A stretch of 64,000 bases of DNA from Pseudomonadota bacterium (GTDB taxonomy: Bacteria; Pseudomonadota; Alphaproteobacteria; Rhizobiales; Xanthobacteraceae), in the NCBI GenBank assembly GCA_023387735.1, contig JAEWHP010000040.1, positions 62,001 to 126,000 on the forward strand, in the 5' to 3' direction. The position numbers and the translations under genes are program-made. The notes below the pieces were generated by a model. It was not told the origin of the DNA, made no database searches, and was given only the letters and a program-made list of their open reading frames with translations. Below, piece by piece: positions 1-8,665 of the stretch. The stretch's first letter is position 1. The number at the start of each line of letters is the position of its first letter.

Positions 1-210
1 CGTGGCGAGTTCGTACGGCTGGTGAAGGAGAACGGAAAGACGGCCGTGTTCATCACGCACTCGATCAGCGAAGCACTGGAGATCGGCGATCGTATCGTCG
101 TGCTGAAGCGCCCGGCCATGATTGCCTATGATGTCAGCTTCGACAAGAACACTTCGCCCGAGGAACGGATGCTGATCCGGGAGCGGATCGGAGAAGTTCT
201 GGCGGCTTAG
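1..210 (+). CDS. ABC transporter ATP-binding protein, C-terminal part (NitT/TauT-like)
   Basis: This is the last 69 codons of a gene that begins before the window, open from the first base in frame 1. It holds the end of an ABC nucleotide-binding domain: FITHSISEA carries the H-loop histidine, followed by GDRIVVLKRP, typical of the nitrate/sulfonate/taurine importer ATPases (SsuB/TauB type). The Walker A, signature and Walker B motifs lie upstream, outside the window. Substrate and partner subunits cannot be judged. The next gene is convergent. Confidence 0.8.
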   Translation, partial: RGEFVRLVKENGKTAVFITHSISEALEIGDRIVVLKRPAMIAYDVSFDKNTSPEERMLIRERIGEVLAA

Positions 211-247
211 TCCTGGCCCGCGTCGGTGGTGGCGTCCTGCGTGCTTG

Positions 248-880
248 CTAGTCCAGGAGCGGCCTGCGATTCAAAGCCATGTGAATCACCAGCGCCAGCA
301 GCGCCATGAATGCGATGGACACGGCCAGAATGGTGCGGGTGCTTGTCAGGGATGTTTCCGCAACGGGCGCCGGCTTGGCCCGTTGCGGCGGCAATTCCTC
401 ATCGAGCCTGCGCTCCAGCAGTTTCGTGACGGACTGTTCTGCCGTCGTCGCCGCCATGCTGTTTGCCCATGCGCGCAGATGATCAGGCGTCAGAGCTTGC
501 GCTGGCGTCGGTTCTGCGCTGACGCCGATACTCTCGGCGCTTGCTTTCGGCGCGGCGGCGATCGAGGGGTCGTCTGCAATCGACGCCTGCGCATCCAGCA
601 GATTGTATTGGTTGGCCGGCACGACACCCAATTCGGTGCGGGAAGCGGCGCTGGAGTTCCGGGACGTTGGCCACTGCAATTGGGACTTCGCAAGCATCGG
701 CTTGCCTTCGTACCAGCACTTTCGGCCGTCGATCAGACGATAGGACCAATAGGTCCGCGCATTCGCCGGCCGCTCGGCGCTGCATTGCTTTGCCTGCGCA
801 GCCGTCACCGAAAAGATGAAAGCGACGGCAAGAAAGCCGGCGATGTCAGCGCCCAGAAAAATCAACCGGAATCTGCTCAT
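248..880 (-). CDS. Hypothetical secreted or membrane-anchored protein
   Basis: This 210-residue protein has no recognised domain. It starts with a hydrophobic signal-like segment (about residues 5-28, ending in AQA) and has a hydrophobic helix near the C-terminus (ILAVSIAFMALLALVIHMAL) followed by a short basic tail. The middle is rich in Ala, Ser, Pro and Glu. This suggests a periplasmic protein anchored by a C-terminal helix. An in-frame TTG start five codons upstream (895) is possible; I chose the ATG at 880 because the signal sequence follows it directly. No operon partner is evident. Confidence 0.6.
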   Translation of the reverse strand: MSRFRLIFLGADIAGFLAVAFIFSVTAAQAKQCSAERPANARTYWSYRLIDGRKCWYEGKPMLAKSQLQWPTSRNSSAASRTELGVVPANQYNLLDAQASIADDPSIAAAPKASAESIGVSAEPTPAQALTPDHLRAWANSMAATTAEQSVTKLLERRLDEELPPQRAKPAPVAETSLTSTRTILAVSIAFMALLALVIHMALNRRPLLD

Positions 881-895
881 CAGACGCTCACGCAA

Positions 896-1251
896 TCAAT
901 GGAACAAAAAAGTCATCATTTCAGAAACTTAGGCCGCCAATTGGGCCGTAATTTTGGCGGTTTTCCACAGGTTACGCACACCTGATGGTCCCGCTACGGG
1001 GGGCTCTGAGCAGGTCACCCGAGCAAACAGGGGTTCGATGAGGACGAATCGCGGAATTTCCAGCTGCGTCCGCTTGGGAACTGGTATGGGAGTGTGGCCT
1101 AGTTGCTTCCGGGCACGAAATCGATTGTGCGACGCAAAGCGGAGTGGGGGATGGCGCCACGGGTTGACCGGGCCATCCTTCCTGCTCGGGTTGCGAGAGG
1201 AACGGAAGGGTTCGAACCTGTCATGGCAAATCGCAACGCGATGCCGGGTGA
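896..1251. other. Intergenic stretch, no gene recognised
   Basis: These 356 bases lie between two reverse-strand genes. The open frames here have no family-like content and no good ribosome binding site. Nothing further is recognised. Confidence 0.5.
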
Positions 1252-1422
1252 TCAGGACTGATCGATTGGCGAGACCTTGAGCCCCGCATCTTGAAGCGCT
1301 GCCAGGATGCGCTTTGCAACGATCTTCGCTTCCTCAGGATCGAGCCTGTGATCCGGATGATCGCCGAAACTATCGAGCAGGGCGGTCGCTACAATTGCGT
1401 TGATTTGATGCTCGTCAAACAT
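1252..1422 (-). CDS. Small hypothetical protein (56 aa)
   Basis: The translation begins MFDEHQINAIVATALLDSFG and ends VSPIDQS. A strong Shine-Dalgarno (GGAGG, six bases before the ATG) supports the start. The protein is soluble, acidic and helical, with a segment rich in Glu, Lys and Ala (about residues 27-45). It resembles small uncharacterised rhizobial proteins, but I cannot assign a family. Evidence that it is real is the ribosome binding site and the regular amphipathic composition. Confidence 0.6.
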   Translation of the reverse strand: MFDEHQINAIVATALLDSFGDHPDHRLDPEEAKIVAKRILAALQDAGLKVSPIDQS

Positions 1423-1495
1423 GCCTAACCTCCGTTGAGGCGAAACACCGTTCGCAGGACCGAGAGGGCCTGCGCGCTACATCAAAGCGCGCGGT

Positions 1496-1603
1496 TTACA
1501 GCACCGAAACGAAAAGCCGTATCGCAAGGTACGTGCCGATCGCGACGACGAATGTTATGCCAATTGCAACGGCCGTGTTTCGAACGACATGTCCCCAATC
1601 CAT
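1496..1603 (-). CDS. Putative single-span membrane microprotein (35 aa)
   Basis: The sequence starts MDWGHVVRNTAVAIG and is mostly one hydrophobic helix (about residues 11-33). The frame stays open further upstream, but that part is Arg-rich shadow sequence, so I place the start at the ATG at 1603. The ribosome binding site is weak (AGAG). Small one-helix proteins of this kind are common in Bradyrhizobium, but this call rests only on composition. Confidence 0.35.
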   Translation of the reverse strand: MDWGHVVRNTAVAIGITFVVAIGTYLAIRLFVSVL

Positions 1604-1996
1604 CAGCTCTGCCCGGATCTGCGCAAGAAGAAAAATTGATGTACTCAAATCGACTGGCGACGGATGCTTTTGCGGTCCATCCGTCTCGCCTGCGAAAAGC
1701 CGCCGGCAGTTCTCCTCCCGCCGCGGCCGTCTTTCGCTGCCGGGCTTGCAAGTCGATCTGCGCCGGATCGCAACGCGATCAAGGTGTGATCGTTCCCGCT
1801 GATGGTGGTCCGCGTACAAGCGGCCCCGGCATCGCGGCGGTCTCGCCGCGGATTCCCTGGAATTTAGGAACCTTTCCAACCGAGTTCGGTTGGCAATCGT
1901 CCTGTCGGTAGCCAGCCCCCAAGAAGCCGGGGCAGACCATTGGGGCCGCGCGTGGCTGCCATGTGCCGAGGCCGCAAAGCAAAGAGGAGCGGGCCG
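1604..1996. other. Intergenic stretch with one small hairpin
   Basis: These 393 bases hold no gene I can support. At 1876-1893 there is an inverted repeat CCAACC-gagttc-GGTTGG with no T tract on either side, so it is not a convincing terminator. Open frames in all directions are Arg/Pro/Ser-rich shadows. Confidence 0.45.
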
Positions 1997-2140
1997 ATGG
2001 AAATCGTCTTCTTTATAGGAGCGTTTGTGTTACTGGCGGCGCTTATTTTTGGCGTTCTGCAGTACCGATATCGCAACCGGGCAGCCGTTCGCGCGGGCGG
2101 AGAAATCGTGAAGGAGCGCTACCGCAGAGATGAGGGCTAG
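1997..2140 (+). CDS. Small membrane protein (47 aa)
   Basis: The translation begins MEIVFFIGAFVLLAALIFGV and continues into a basic, polar tail rich in Arg, Tyr and Glu. It is one transmembrane helix with a cytoplasmic charged end. The start is fixed by a good Shine-Dalgarno (GAGGAG, six bases upstream); the same frame is open upstream but lacks a site. No domain is recognised and the function is unknown. The next gene is convergent, 14 bases away. Confidence 0.6.
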   Translation: MEIVFFIGAFVLLAALIFGVLQYRYRNRAAVRAGGEIVKERYRRDEG

Positions 2141-2154
2141 ATTTTCAGTATGCA

Positions 2155-3357
2155 TCACCCCCAGATCTCCTTCCACCAGCGCCAGGTCGCGGCGAGTGCC
2201 AGCAGGCCAAGGACGCCGGTCACGGCGGTAGCGTTGTCGGCCCCAATGCGGTCTGCGAGCCAACCCAGCCATACGAAGCCGATCGGACCGGTGCCGATGC
2301 AGACGGTCAGGACGCCCAGTATGCGCGAGCGCATTTCTGGCGGCGCGGCGAGATAGACCAGCGTGGCCTGCATCGTCGCAAATCCGGCGCCGCCCAACCC
2401 CGTCAGCAGTAGCGCCGCGCCTGCCAGCACCGGGCTCTGCACCAGTGCGAAAGTCACCACCGTGAGCAGGTAACAAACGACACCGCCAAGATAGGCCCGG
2501 CCATACCATCTCGGCGTCAACCACAGCGCCAGCAGCAGCGCGCCCACAAAGGCGCCGATGCCGTCCATGGTCGCCAGCAGGCCCACGCCCTCCGGTCCCA
2601 GATGCAGGCGGTCGCGCCCGATGACCGGGATCATGCTGGTGAAGGGCCAGGCGAAGATATTGTAGATCACGGTCACGATCAGCACGCCGATGAGCCGCTT
2701 GTCGGTGCGCACCAAAGCGAGCCCCTCGGCGATCCGTGCCAGCACGGCATCGGAACCTGCGGCGCGAGGAATGCGCGAGCGGATGGTCAGGGCCGCCCAT
2801 AGCGCGGTGCAGTACATCAGCACGCTGAGAATAAACGCACCTTGAATGCCTGTGGCGGCGAGCAGGAATCCGCCGACGGCGGGGCCGACCATGCGGCTCG
2901 CATTGCTGGCGCCGACGTCGAGCGACATCGCGGCGCCCATCCGTTCGCGGCCCACGACCTCACCCATCATCACGCGGCGCACCGGGTTGTCGGTGCACCA
3001 GCCGCACCCGTTGATGAAACTCGCGAGCGCTAGATGCCAGACCTCGAGCTGTCCCGCTTGATCCAGAATTGCGAGGACAGCGGACGTACTGCTCATCAGC
3101 AGCACGACGACAAGGAGCGTTCGGCCGCGATCAAAGCGTTCCGCGAGCGCGCCGAGAAACACACCGAAGAGACCCATCGGAAGCAGACGGAGCATGGTCA
3201 TCATCGACACCAGAAACGCCGAGTCGGTGCGCTGATAGACGACAACGCCGACCACGACGGTTTCCAGCCAGCGCACGGTGGCGATGATCAGACCGACGTA
3301 CCACAAACGCCAGAAGTCCGGTGCCTCGATCATCCGCCGGAACGGCGAGTTGCCCAC
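2155..3357 (-). CDS. MFS transporter, EntS/MFS_3-like
   Basis: This 400-residue protein has about twelve hydrophobic segments and the layout of the MFS_3 (enterobactin exporter EntS-like) group. The cytoplasmic loop between helices 2 and 3 has GALAERFDRGRTL, the usual A-motif position (G-x-L-a-D-r-x-G-r). It probably exports a small molecule by proton antiport; the substrate is unknown. The start is a GTG with an AGAGGA site upstream; an ATG eight codons later is the alternative. It is divergent from the CarD-like gene, with about 300 bases of promoter region between. Confidence 0.8.
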   Translation of the reverse strand: MGNSPFRRMIEAPDFWRLWYVGLIIATVRWLETVVVGVVVYQRTDSAFLVSMMTMLRLLPMGLFGVFLGALAERFDRGRTLLVVVLLMSSTSAVLAILDQAGQLEVWHLALASFINGCGWCTDNPVRRVMMGEVVGRERMGAAMSLDVGASNASRMVGPAVGGFLLAATGIQGAFILSVLMYCTALWAALTIRSRIPRAAGSDAVLARIAEGLALVRTDKRLIGVLIVTVIYNIFAWPFTSMIPVIGRDRLHLGPEGVGLLATMDGIGAFVGALLLALWLTPRWYGRAYLGGVVCYLLTVVTFALVQSPVLAGAALLLTGLGGAGFATMQATLVYLAAPPEMRSRILGVLTVCIGTGPIGFVWLGWLADRIGADNATAVTGVLGLLALAATWRWWKEIWG

Positions 3358-3663
3358 GCGATCGTTTCCTCTCCGGGGACTGCTCGCCCCTTATGTTTGC
3401 AGTAATGGATGCCGACGGGACAAAACAAGGCTTTTCCACCGCGCGACGGTGTCTGCGTGCGGAACAAGTTGCTGATAAGCCACACGACTCGATGAGAATC
3501 CGATGCAGGCCATCATAGTCATGGCCATGCTGACTCCTCGGCCTTAATGATTTTTGCAGCAGCGAAGATGGCGCACAACGCGCCGCAGCGACTAGGACGT
3601 TCAGTAATTTGCCGCGTGATTGGCGATTAGTCGGTGCAACACCCGAAGGAGTCGAACCGCGAC

Positions 3664-4263
3664 ATGAGTTTGGACGGTCAAAAAGCGAAATCCGATCGTT
3701 TCACGGAGGCGTCGGATGTCGCCTCGGCGCCATCAGGTGCGCGTGAAAGCGGGAATCTACCATTGCAATTCAACACCAACGAATTTGTCGTCTACCCGGC
3801 GCATGGCGCGGGACAGGTTCTCTCGATCGAAAAGCAGACCGTTGCCGGCGCGAGCCTGGAATTCTTCGTGATCTACTTCACGAAGAGCAAATTGACCGTC
3901 CGCGTTCCTATTCGAAAGGCCGCGAATGTCGGCATGCGCAAGCTGTCGGATCGCGCTTCGGTGCAGGAAGCGAAGCGGGTTCTGAGCGGAACGCCACGGA
4001 AAGCCCGTGGCAATTGGTCAAGGCTTGCGCAGGAATACGAAAGCAAGATCAACTCCGGGGACATCGTCGCGGTCGCGGAGGTCGCTCGCGATCTTTTCCG
4101 GCAGGGCGAATCCGAACAGAGTTTCAGCGAACGGCAGTTTTACGTGTCGGCGCTCGACCGCCTGTGTGGAGAAGTGGCACTGGTCGACGGAGTCTCCGAG
4201 GAACAGACCATCAAGGAGCTCGAAGGCCTGTTGAAGGGCGGCCCACTCAAGCGCAGCGCGTGA
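3664..4263 (+). CDS. CarD family transcriptional regulator
   Basis: This 199-residue protein has an N-terminal polar extension of about 35 residues, then the CarD/TRCF RNA-polymerase-interaction fold starting at FNTNEFVVYPAHGAGQV. The family hallmark [FV]-V-Y-P-x-H-G-x-G is intact, and VPIRKAANVGMRKLSD matches the end of that domain. The C-terminal helical half (RARGNWSRLAQEYESKI onwards) is the DNA-binding CarD domain. CarD proteins bind RNA polymerase beta and stabilise open promoter complexes. I chose the ATG at 3664 because AAGGAG lies 12 bases before it; a GTG at 3634 is open but has no site. The sequence looks divergent from the housekeeping CarD of rhizobia, so it may be a second paralogue. 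Confidence 0.85.
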   Translation: MSLDGQKAKSDRFTEASDVASAPSGARESGNLPLQFNTNEFVVYPAHGAGQVLSIEKQTVAGASLEFFVIYFTKSKLTVRVPIRKAANVGMRKLSDRASVQEAKRVLSGTPRKARGNWSRLAQEYESKINSGDIVAVAEVARDLFRQGESEQSFSERQFYVSALDRLCGEVALVDGVSEEQTIKELEGLLKGGPLKRSA

Positions 4264-4361
4264 ACTAGGGACGGACTGTCGCTGGTCGCCGGGCAGGGAT
4301 TGCAACGACGCGCTCACCTGCCTGGCCGTCATTGCGGCGATCTCAACTCTTCAATATTTCG

Positions 4362-5864
4362 CTACAGAGCGTCAGCCTGCTGCGGCGATGGTTCTTCTGC
4401 GTTGGGGTCGCCCGGCGCCGTCGCCCAGCCGAGTTCGACGAGCGTCACGATGCGCCGGCCGGCACCGTCGAGCTGGCAAACGGCAAGACCCTGTTCTTCG
4501 ATGTAGGTCAGCAGACGCCGCGCACGGCGCAACGAATATGAGCCATAGGCACGCGCGATCGCCGCATCGCCGGGGCAGGGCCAGCCCTCCTTTGCGGCGC
4601 GGGCGATCATCATGAAGACGCCCTGCATATCCTCCGGCAGGAGCGAGGCGCGGATCGAGACGTCCCGCCAGCCATCATCCTCGACCATGTCGGAGCCGAG
4701 CCCGGCGCGGGCGCGCGTGAGCATGCGACGGAAGTCACTCAGCTCCGGCACGGCCGATCCGAGTCCTTCTATCCGGCAGCGGACCACGAATTCCTGATAG
4801 AGGACGCCGACGGCACGGAATCCCGCGTCGGGTTCATCCATGACAGCGCCCAGAATGCGATCCACTCGCGCGCGCCGCTCCGCCAGTTCCTCCGCACTGA
4901 GTGGGGGCTCTGCAGGTTCAGGAGAGATCTCCAGCGCCGCGGTTTTGGCCGCCATCAACTGGCCGAGAAGATTTGGCGGCGGCGAGCGGCGCTGCGGCCT
5001 ATTATTCTCGGGCGGCGGTGCAGCGAGGATGATCGCGCGTGCATCCTCCGGCGCTTCCGGCAGAGGTAGCAGACGCGGCGTCGCGTTGCGAGGCGTGGTG
5101 TCGGTAGGACCGATGCGCAACTGCAGTGGCCGACGGGAGAGGGCCGGGCCAAGAGCCATGAATTGCCCGCGCTCGAGATCCCGGAACGCCTCGGCCTGCC
5201 GCCGCTCCATGCCCAGAAGGTCGGCCGCGCGCGCCATGTCGATATCGAGAAAGGTCCGCCCCATGAGAAAATTGGACGCCTCGGCGGCGACGTTCTTGGC
5301 GAGCTTTGCCAATCGTTGCGTAGCGATGATCCCTGCCAGGCCACGCTTGCGGCCACGGCACATCAGGTTCGTCATGGCGCCGAGCGAGAGCTTGCGCGCC
5401 TCGTCCGACACGTCGCCGGCGACCGCGGGCGCGAAAAGCTGCGCCTCGTCCACCACCACCAGCATCGGGTACCAGTGATCGCGGGCGACATCGAAAAGTC
5501 CGCTGAGGAAAGCCGCGGCGCGCCGCATCTGGTTCTCGGCGTCCAGTCCTTCGAGATTGAGCACGGTGGAGACGCGATGGCTGCGCGCGCGCTCGCCGGC
5601 GACCTGCAGCCCGCGCTCGGTATGGTCCTCGGCATCGATCAGGATGTGTCCGAACCGGTCGGCAAGCGCCACGAAGTCGCCTTCGGGGTCGATGATGGTC
5701 TGCTGCACCCAGGCGGCGCTCTGTTCCAGCAGACGGCGCAGCAGATGGGATTTGCCGGAGCCCGAATTGCCCTGCACCAGCAGGCGGGTCGCCAGCAGTT
5801 CCTCAAGGTCCAGAGTTGCCGGGACGCCTGCGGTCGTGAGCCCCATCTCGATCGCAACGGTCAT
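4362..5864 (-). CDS. HerA/DUF87-type ATPase
   Basis: This 500-residue protein carries a HerA-like (DUF87) P-loop ATPase domain. Walker A is GNSGSGKS at residues 32-39 and Walker B is MLVVVDEAQ with D139/E140. The ATIIATQR-like sensor region (GIIATQRLAKLAKNV) is typical of the FtsK/HerA superfamily. The C-terminal third (from about residue 290) is a low-complexity Pro/Glu/Ala linker followed by a helical region of unknown type. HerA proteins usually work as hexameric DNA translocases with a NurA nuclease, but no nuclease gene is adjacent. I took the ATG at 5864; a TTG four codons upstream is too close to the AGAGGA site. Confidence 0.8.
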   Translation of the reverse strand: MTVAIEMGLTTAGVPATLDLEELLATRLLVQGNSGSGKSHLLRRLLEQSAAWVQQTIIDPEGDFVALADRFGHILIDAEDHTERGLQVAGERARSHRVSTVLNLEGLDAENQMRRAAAFLSGLFDVARDHWYPMLVVVDEAQLFAPAVAGDVSDEARKLSLGAMTNLMCRGRKRGLAGIIATQRLAKLAKNVAAEASNFLMGRTFLDIDMARAADLLGMERRQAEAFRDLERGQFMALGPALSRRPLQLRIGPTDTTPRNATPRLLPLPEAPEDARAIILAAPPPENNRPQRRSPPPNLLGQLMAAKTAALEISPEPAEPPLSAEELAERRARVDRILGAVMDEPDAGFRAVGVLYQEFVVRCRIEGLGSAVPELSDFRRMLTRARAGLGSDMVEDDGWRDVSIRASLLPEDMQGVFMMIARAAKEGWPCPGDAAIARAYGSYSLRRARRLLTYIEEQGLAVCQLDGAGRRIVTLVELGWATAPGDPNAEEPSPQQADAL

Positions 5865-6141
5865 GTCTCGACTCAAAGTCCTCTTGCGGAGGCTCGCTTA
5901 ACAACCCGATCGCTGCGCGTCGAGCGCCGATGGCCGATCATCACAGGTTCTCCACGACTGGCCGAATGCCATCGGCCCGGCTGAACGCCGGCCCTGGCCG
6001 TGGCAGCGGAACCGAACGTCCAATCCGCTTGCGAGCGCGGCATTTGACGCAGGTCGATACACGTTTTGATCAGTTCCATCGCGGCCGTGTTGTGCGCATA
6101 CTGCGCTTGTAGAGCAATGAAAAAGTTGGCGGAGGAGACGA

Positions 6142-7806
6142 ATGCGCGGACGACGTGTGCTGATGGAATCCCTGGTGTCGCACGGCGTGCGTCATATCTT
6201 CGGAAATCCGGGAACGACCGAGACCCCGTTGCTGGATAGCCTCGTTTCCTACCCGCAGATCCAATACATCATGTCGCTGCATGAGGGCGTGGCGGTCGGC
6301 GCTGCGAGTTTTTATGCACAGGCCACCGGCCGCACCGCGGTGGCGAACCTGCACGTCGCGCCCGGGCTCGGCAATGCGATCGGCGCAATCTACGGCGCAT
6401 TGAAGGCCAGCTCGCCGCTCGTGGTGACGGCAGGGCAGCAGGACACGCGCATGCGGCTCACCAATCCCGTGCTGGGCCATGACCTGGTCGCGATGGCTGC
6501 GCCCGTCACCAAATGGAGTGTGCAGGTCGAGCGCGCGGACGAACTTGCTCCCATCCTGCGTCGCGCCTTCAAGGTGGCAACCGATGCCCCCAGGGGACCG
6601 GTCTTCGTATCACTGCCGATCGACGTGCTGGAGCAGGAGACGGCAGTCGAAGCCGTGGGCCCTGGTAAGCTGTGGCGTTCTTCGCATCCCGATCCGAGGG
6701 GCGTCGAGGAAGTCGCCTCGCTCATCCTGAAATCGAACAGTCCCGCGATCATTGCCAGCGATGATGTTGCCCGTTCAGGCGCCACGGAGGCGCTCGTGAT
6801 GCTTGCCGAAACGATCGGCGCGTCAGTCTGGTTTGAAGGCTTGCGGCACCATGCGTCCTTTCCGACCAGCCATCCCAGCTTTCGCCAGTCGCTTCCGCCC
6901 GACGCAGCGCAGATTCGAAAGGCGCTCGGAAGCTCCGATCTCGTCATTCTGCTCGGCGGGCCATTCTTCGAAGACATCTGGTATGCGGAGGGAAGCCATT
7001 TTCCTGACGGTGCGGTCGTCGTCCAGATCGAGGAATCGCCCGAGCGGCTGGCGTTCAACCATCGCCTTGATGGCGGGATCGTCGGCGAAATGTCCACCAG
7101 CATCGCAGCGTTGACGAATGCGCTGCGCTCGCGGCAGGGCGAGGAATTCCAGCACGCTGCGAAACGCCGCAACGGGGCGCTGGCCGAACTGAGCGCGCGC
7201 GACAAGGAGGCCTATCGGGCGCGACTGGAGAAGAGCTGGAAGCGCGAGCCGAGTTCGATGCCGCGCGTGATGGCGGAGCTCAGGCGTGGGCTGCCCGATG
7301 ATGCCGTGATCGTGGATGAGAGCATCACGGCGAGCCTCGATCTTGCACGAACGTTCGATTATCGCGGGCCGGGGGATTATTTCAGCGGACGCGGCGGCGG
7401 CATCGGTCAGGGGCTTTCCGGCGCGCTGGGCGTCAAGGTTGCGATGCCGGATCGTCCGGTTGTCGCCGTTTCCGGCGATGGTTCGGCGATGTACAGCGTT
7501 CAGGCGCTTTGGACGGCGGCGCACCACAAGCTCGCGATCGTGTTCGTGATCCTGTCGAACCGGGAATATCGTATCCTGAAGCACAATGTGGACGTCTGGC
7601 GTCAGAACTTCGAAGCCGGCACGCAGCATCCCTATCAGCAGATGGATCTGACGGGACCGGACCTGGATTTCGTCCATCTGGCGGCGGGCATGGGTGTCGA
7701 AGGCGTCAGGGTCGAGAAAGCCGACGACATCGCATCGGTGCTGGCGACCGCGGTCGCGGCAAACCGGCCGTACCTCATCGAAATTGCGATCGAAGGGAAG
7801 CGATGA
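6142..7806 (+). CDS. Benzoylformate decarboxylase-like ThDP-dependent enzyme
   Basis: This is a 554-residue enzyme of the acetolactate synthase/benzoylformate decarboxylase superfamily. GNPGTTETP is at residues 21-29, the cofactor-activating glutamate is E48 in LHEGVAVG, and H71 in NLHVAPG matches the active-site His70 of Pseudomonas benzoylformate decarboxylase. The ThDP/Mg motif runs from GDGS (445) to N473. The serine of BFD (GNPGS) is Thr here, and I see no clear counterpart of BFD His281, so the substrate may differ from benzoylformate; decarboxylation of a 2-oxo acid is inferred. A good site (GGAGGAG) precedes the ATG. The iclR gene follows 37 bases later. Confidence 0.75.
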   Translation: MRGRRVLMESLVSHGVRHIFGNPGTTETPLLDSLVSYPQIQYIMSLHEGVAVGAASFYAQATGRTAVANLHVAPGLGNAIGAIYGALKASSPLVVTAGQQDTRMRLTNPVLGHDLVAMAAPVTKWSVQVERADELAPILRRAFKVATDAPRGPVFVSLPIDVLEQETAVEAVGPGKLWRSSHPDPRGVEEVASLILKSNSPAIIASDDVARSGATEALVMLAETIGASVWFEGLRHHASFPTSHPSFRQSLPPDAAQIRKALGSSDLVILLGGPFFEDIWYAEGSHFPDGAVVVQIEESPERLAFNHRLDGGIVGEMSTSIAALTNALRSRQGEEFQHAAKRRNGALAELSARDKEAYRARLEKSWKREPSSMPRVMAELRRGLPDDAVIVDESITASLDLARTFDYRGPGDYFSGRGGGIGQGLSGALGVKVAMPDRPVVAVSGDGSAMYSVQALWTAAHHKLAIVFVILSNREYRILKHNVDVWRQNFEAGTQHPYQQMDLTGPDLDFVHLAAGMGVEGVRVEKADDIASVLATAVAANRPYLIEIAIEGKR

Positions 7807-7843
7807 AGCTACGCCTCTGCATGATGCCTGTACCAGGAGCCAG

Positions 7844-8665
7844 ATGAAGAACGGTGGGACACGCGACCTCGAAACGGGGCAGGTTACCGAAGCGACCAGC
7901 TACGGTTCGCCCGGGCATGGCGCCGTCAAGTCGGCGGCGAGGGTGCTGCAGGTTTTCGAGTTTTTCGACGAGATCCAGCGCGAGGCCAGGGTGGCCGAGA
8001 TTGCGGAGCGGCTGGCCTTTCCGCAATCGTCGACCTCGATCCTGCTGAGATCGCTCGTCGATCTCGGTTACATGGACTACCTGCCGGAAAGCCGCAGTTT
8101 TCTGCCGTCGCCGCGGGTCACGCTTCTCGGCACCTGGCTCGACAAGGGGCCGGTGCGCAATGGCAGCCTGATCCGCATGCTTGAAGAGATTTCGCAGAAC
8201 ACCGGCAATACCGTCATCATCGCCGCGCGCAACGGCATCTACTCGCAATATGTACATGTCCTGCAGGCGCGCACCGCGATACGGTTCCATGTCGCCACAG
8301 GCGCGCGCCGGCTTGTGGTCTGGTCCGCGACCGGGTTTGCGCTCCTGCTTGGCGCCAGCGAGGCCGAGGTGCGGGCACTGTGCGCGCGAACGAATGCCGA
8401 AGCCATTCCCGGACAGCCGCGCGTCGACGTCGCCCAGGTGCTGGAAAACATCAGGCAGGCGCGCGCTGCCGGCTACTTCTTCTCGCGGGAATTGGTCACG
8501 CCCGGCTCCGGTTCGATCGCCGTTCCGCTGCCGGACGGGATCGACGGGCACAACCGCGCCCTGACCGTCGCGGTCTCGGGCATCCTCGACGATATCACGA
8601 GACGCGAGCAGGAGATCGTGACGCTGCTCAACGACGTCATCAGGCGCTATCTCACGCCTGTCTGA
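7844..8665 (+). CDS. IclR family transcriptional regulator
   Basis: This 273-residue protein has an N-terminal winged helix-turn-helix (about residues 25-90; KSAARVLQVFEFFDEI and AFPQSSTSILLRSLVDLGY are typical IclR HTH text) and a C-terminal IclR effector-binding GAF-like domain (about 100-270). IclR proteins bind an aromatic or organic acid and control adjacent catabolic genes. The start at 7844 has CAGGAG upstream; the frame stays open into the preceding gene but has no better site. It lies just after the ThDP decarboxylase gene, and its 3' end overlaps the convergent acyl-CoA dehydrogenase gene by 14 bases. It probably regulates this island. Confidence 0.88.
   Translation: MKNGGTRDLETGQVTEATSYGSPGHGAVKSAARVLQVFEFFDEIQREARVAEIAERLAFPQSSTSILLRSLVDLGYMDYLPESRSFLPSPRVTLLGTWLDKGPVRNGSLIRMLEEISQNTGNTVIIAARNGIYSQYVHVLQARTAIRFHVATGARRLVVWSATGFALLLGASEAEVRALCARTNAEAIPGQPRVDVAQVLENIRQARAAGYFFSRELVTPGSGSIAVPLPDGIDGHNRALTVAVSGILDDITRREQEIVTLLNDVIRRYLTPV

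Noticed and set aside
245..985. 246-codon forward frame opposite the 248-880 gene
   Set aside because: Arg/Gln/Cys-rich shadow of a gene with a clear signal peptide on the other strand.
1205..1225. ggttcgaacc-like text that looks like a tRNA T-loop
   Set aside because: The flanking bases do not form a five-pair stem, and no acceptor or anticodon arm can be built around it.
1876..1893. CCAACC-N6-GGTTGG as a transcription terminator
   Set aside because: Short stem and no T run on either strand.
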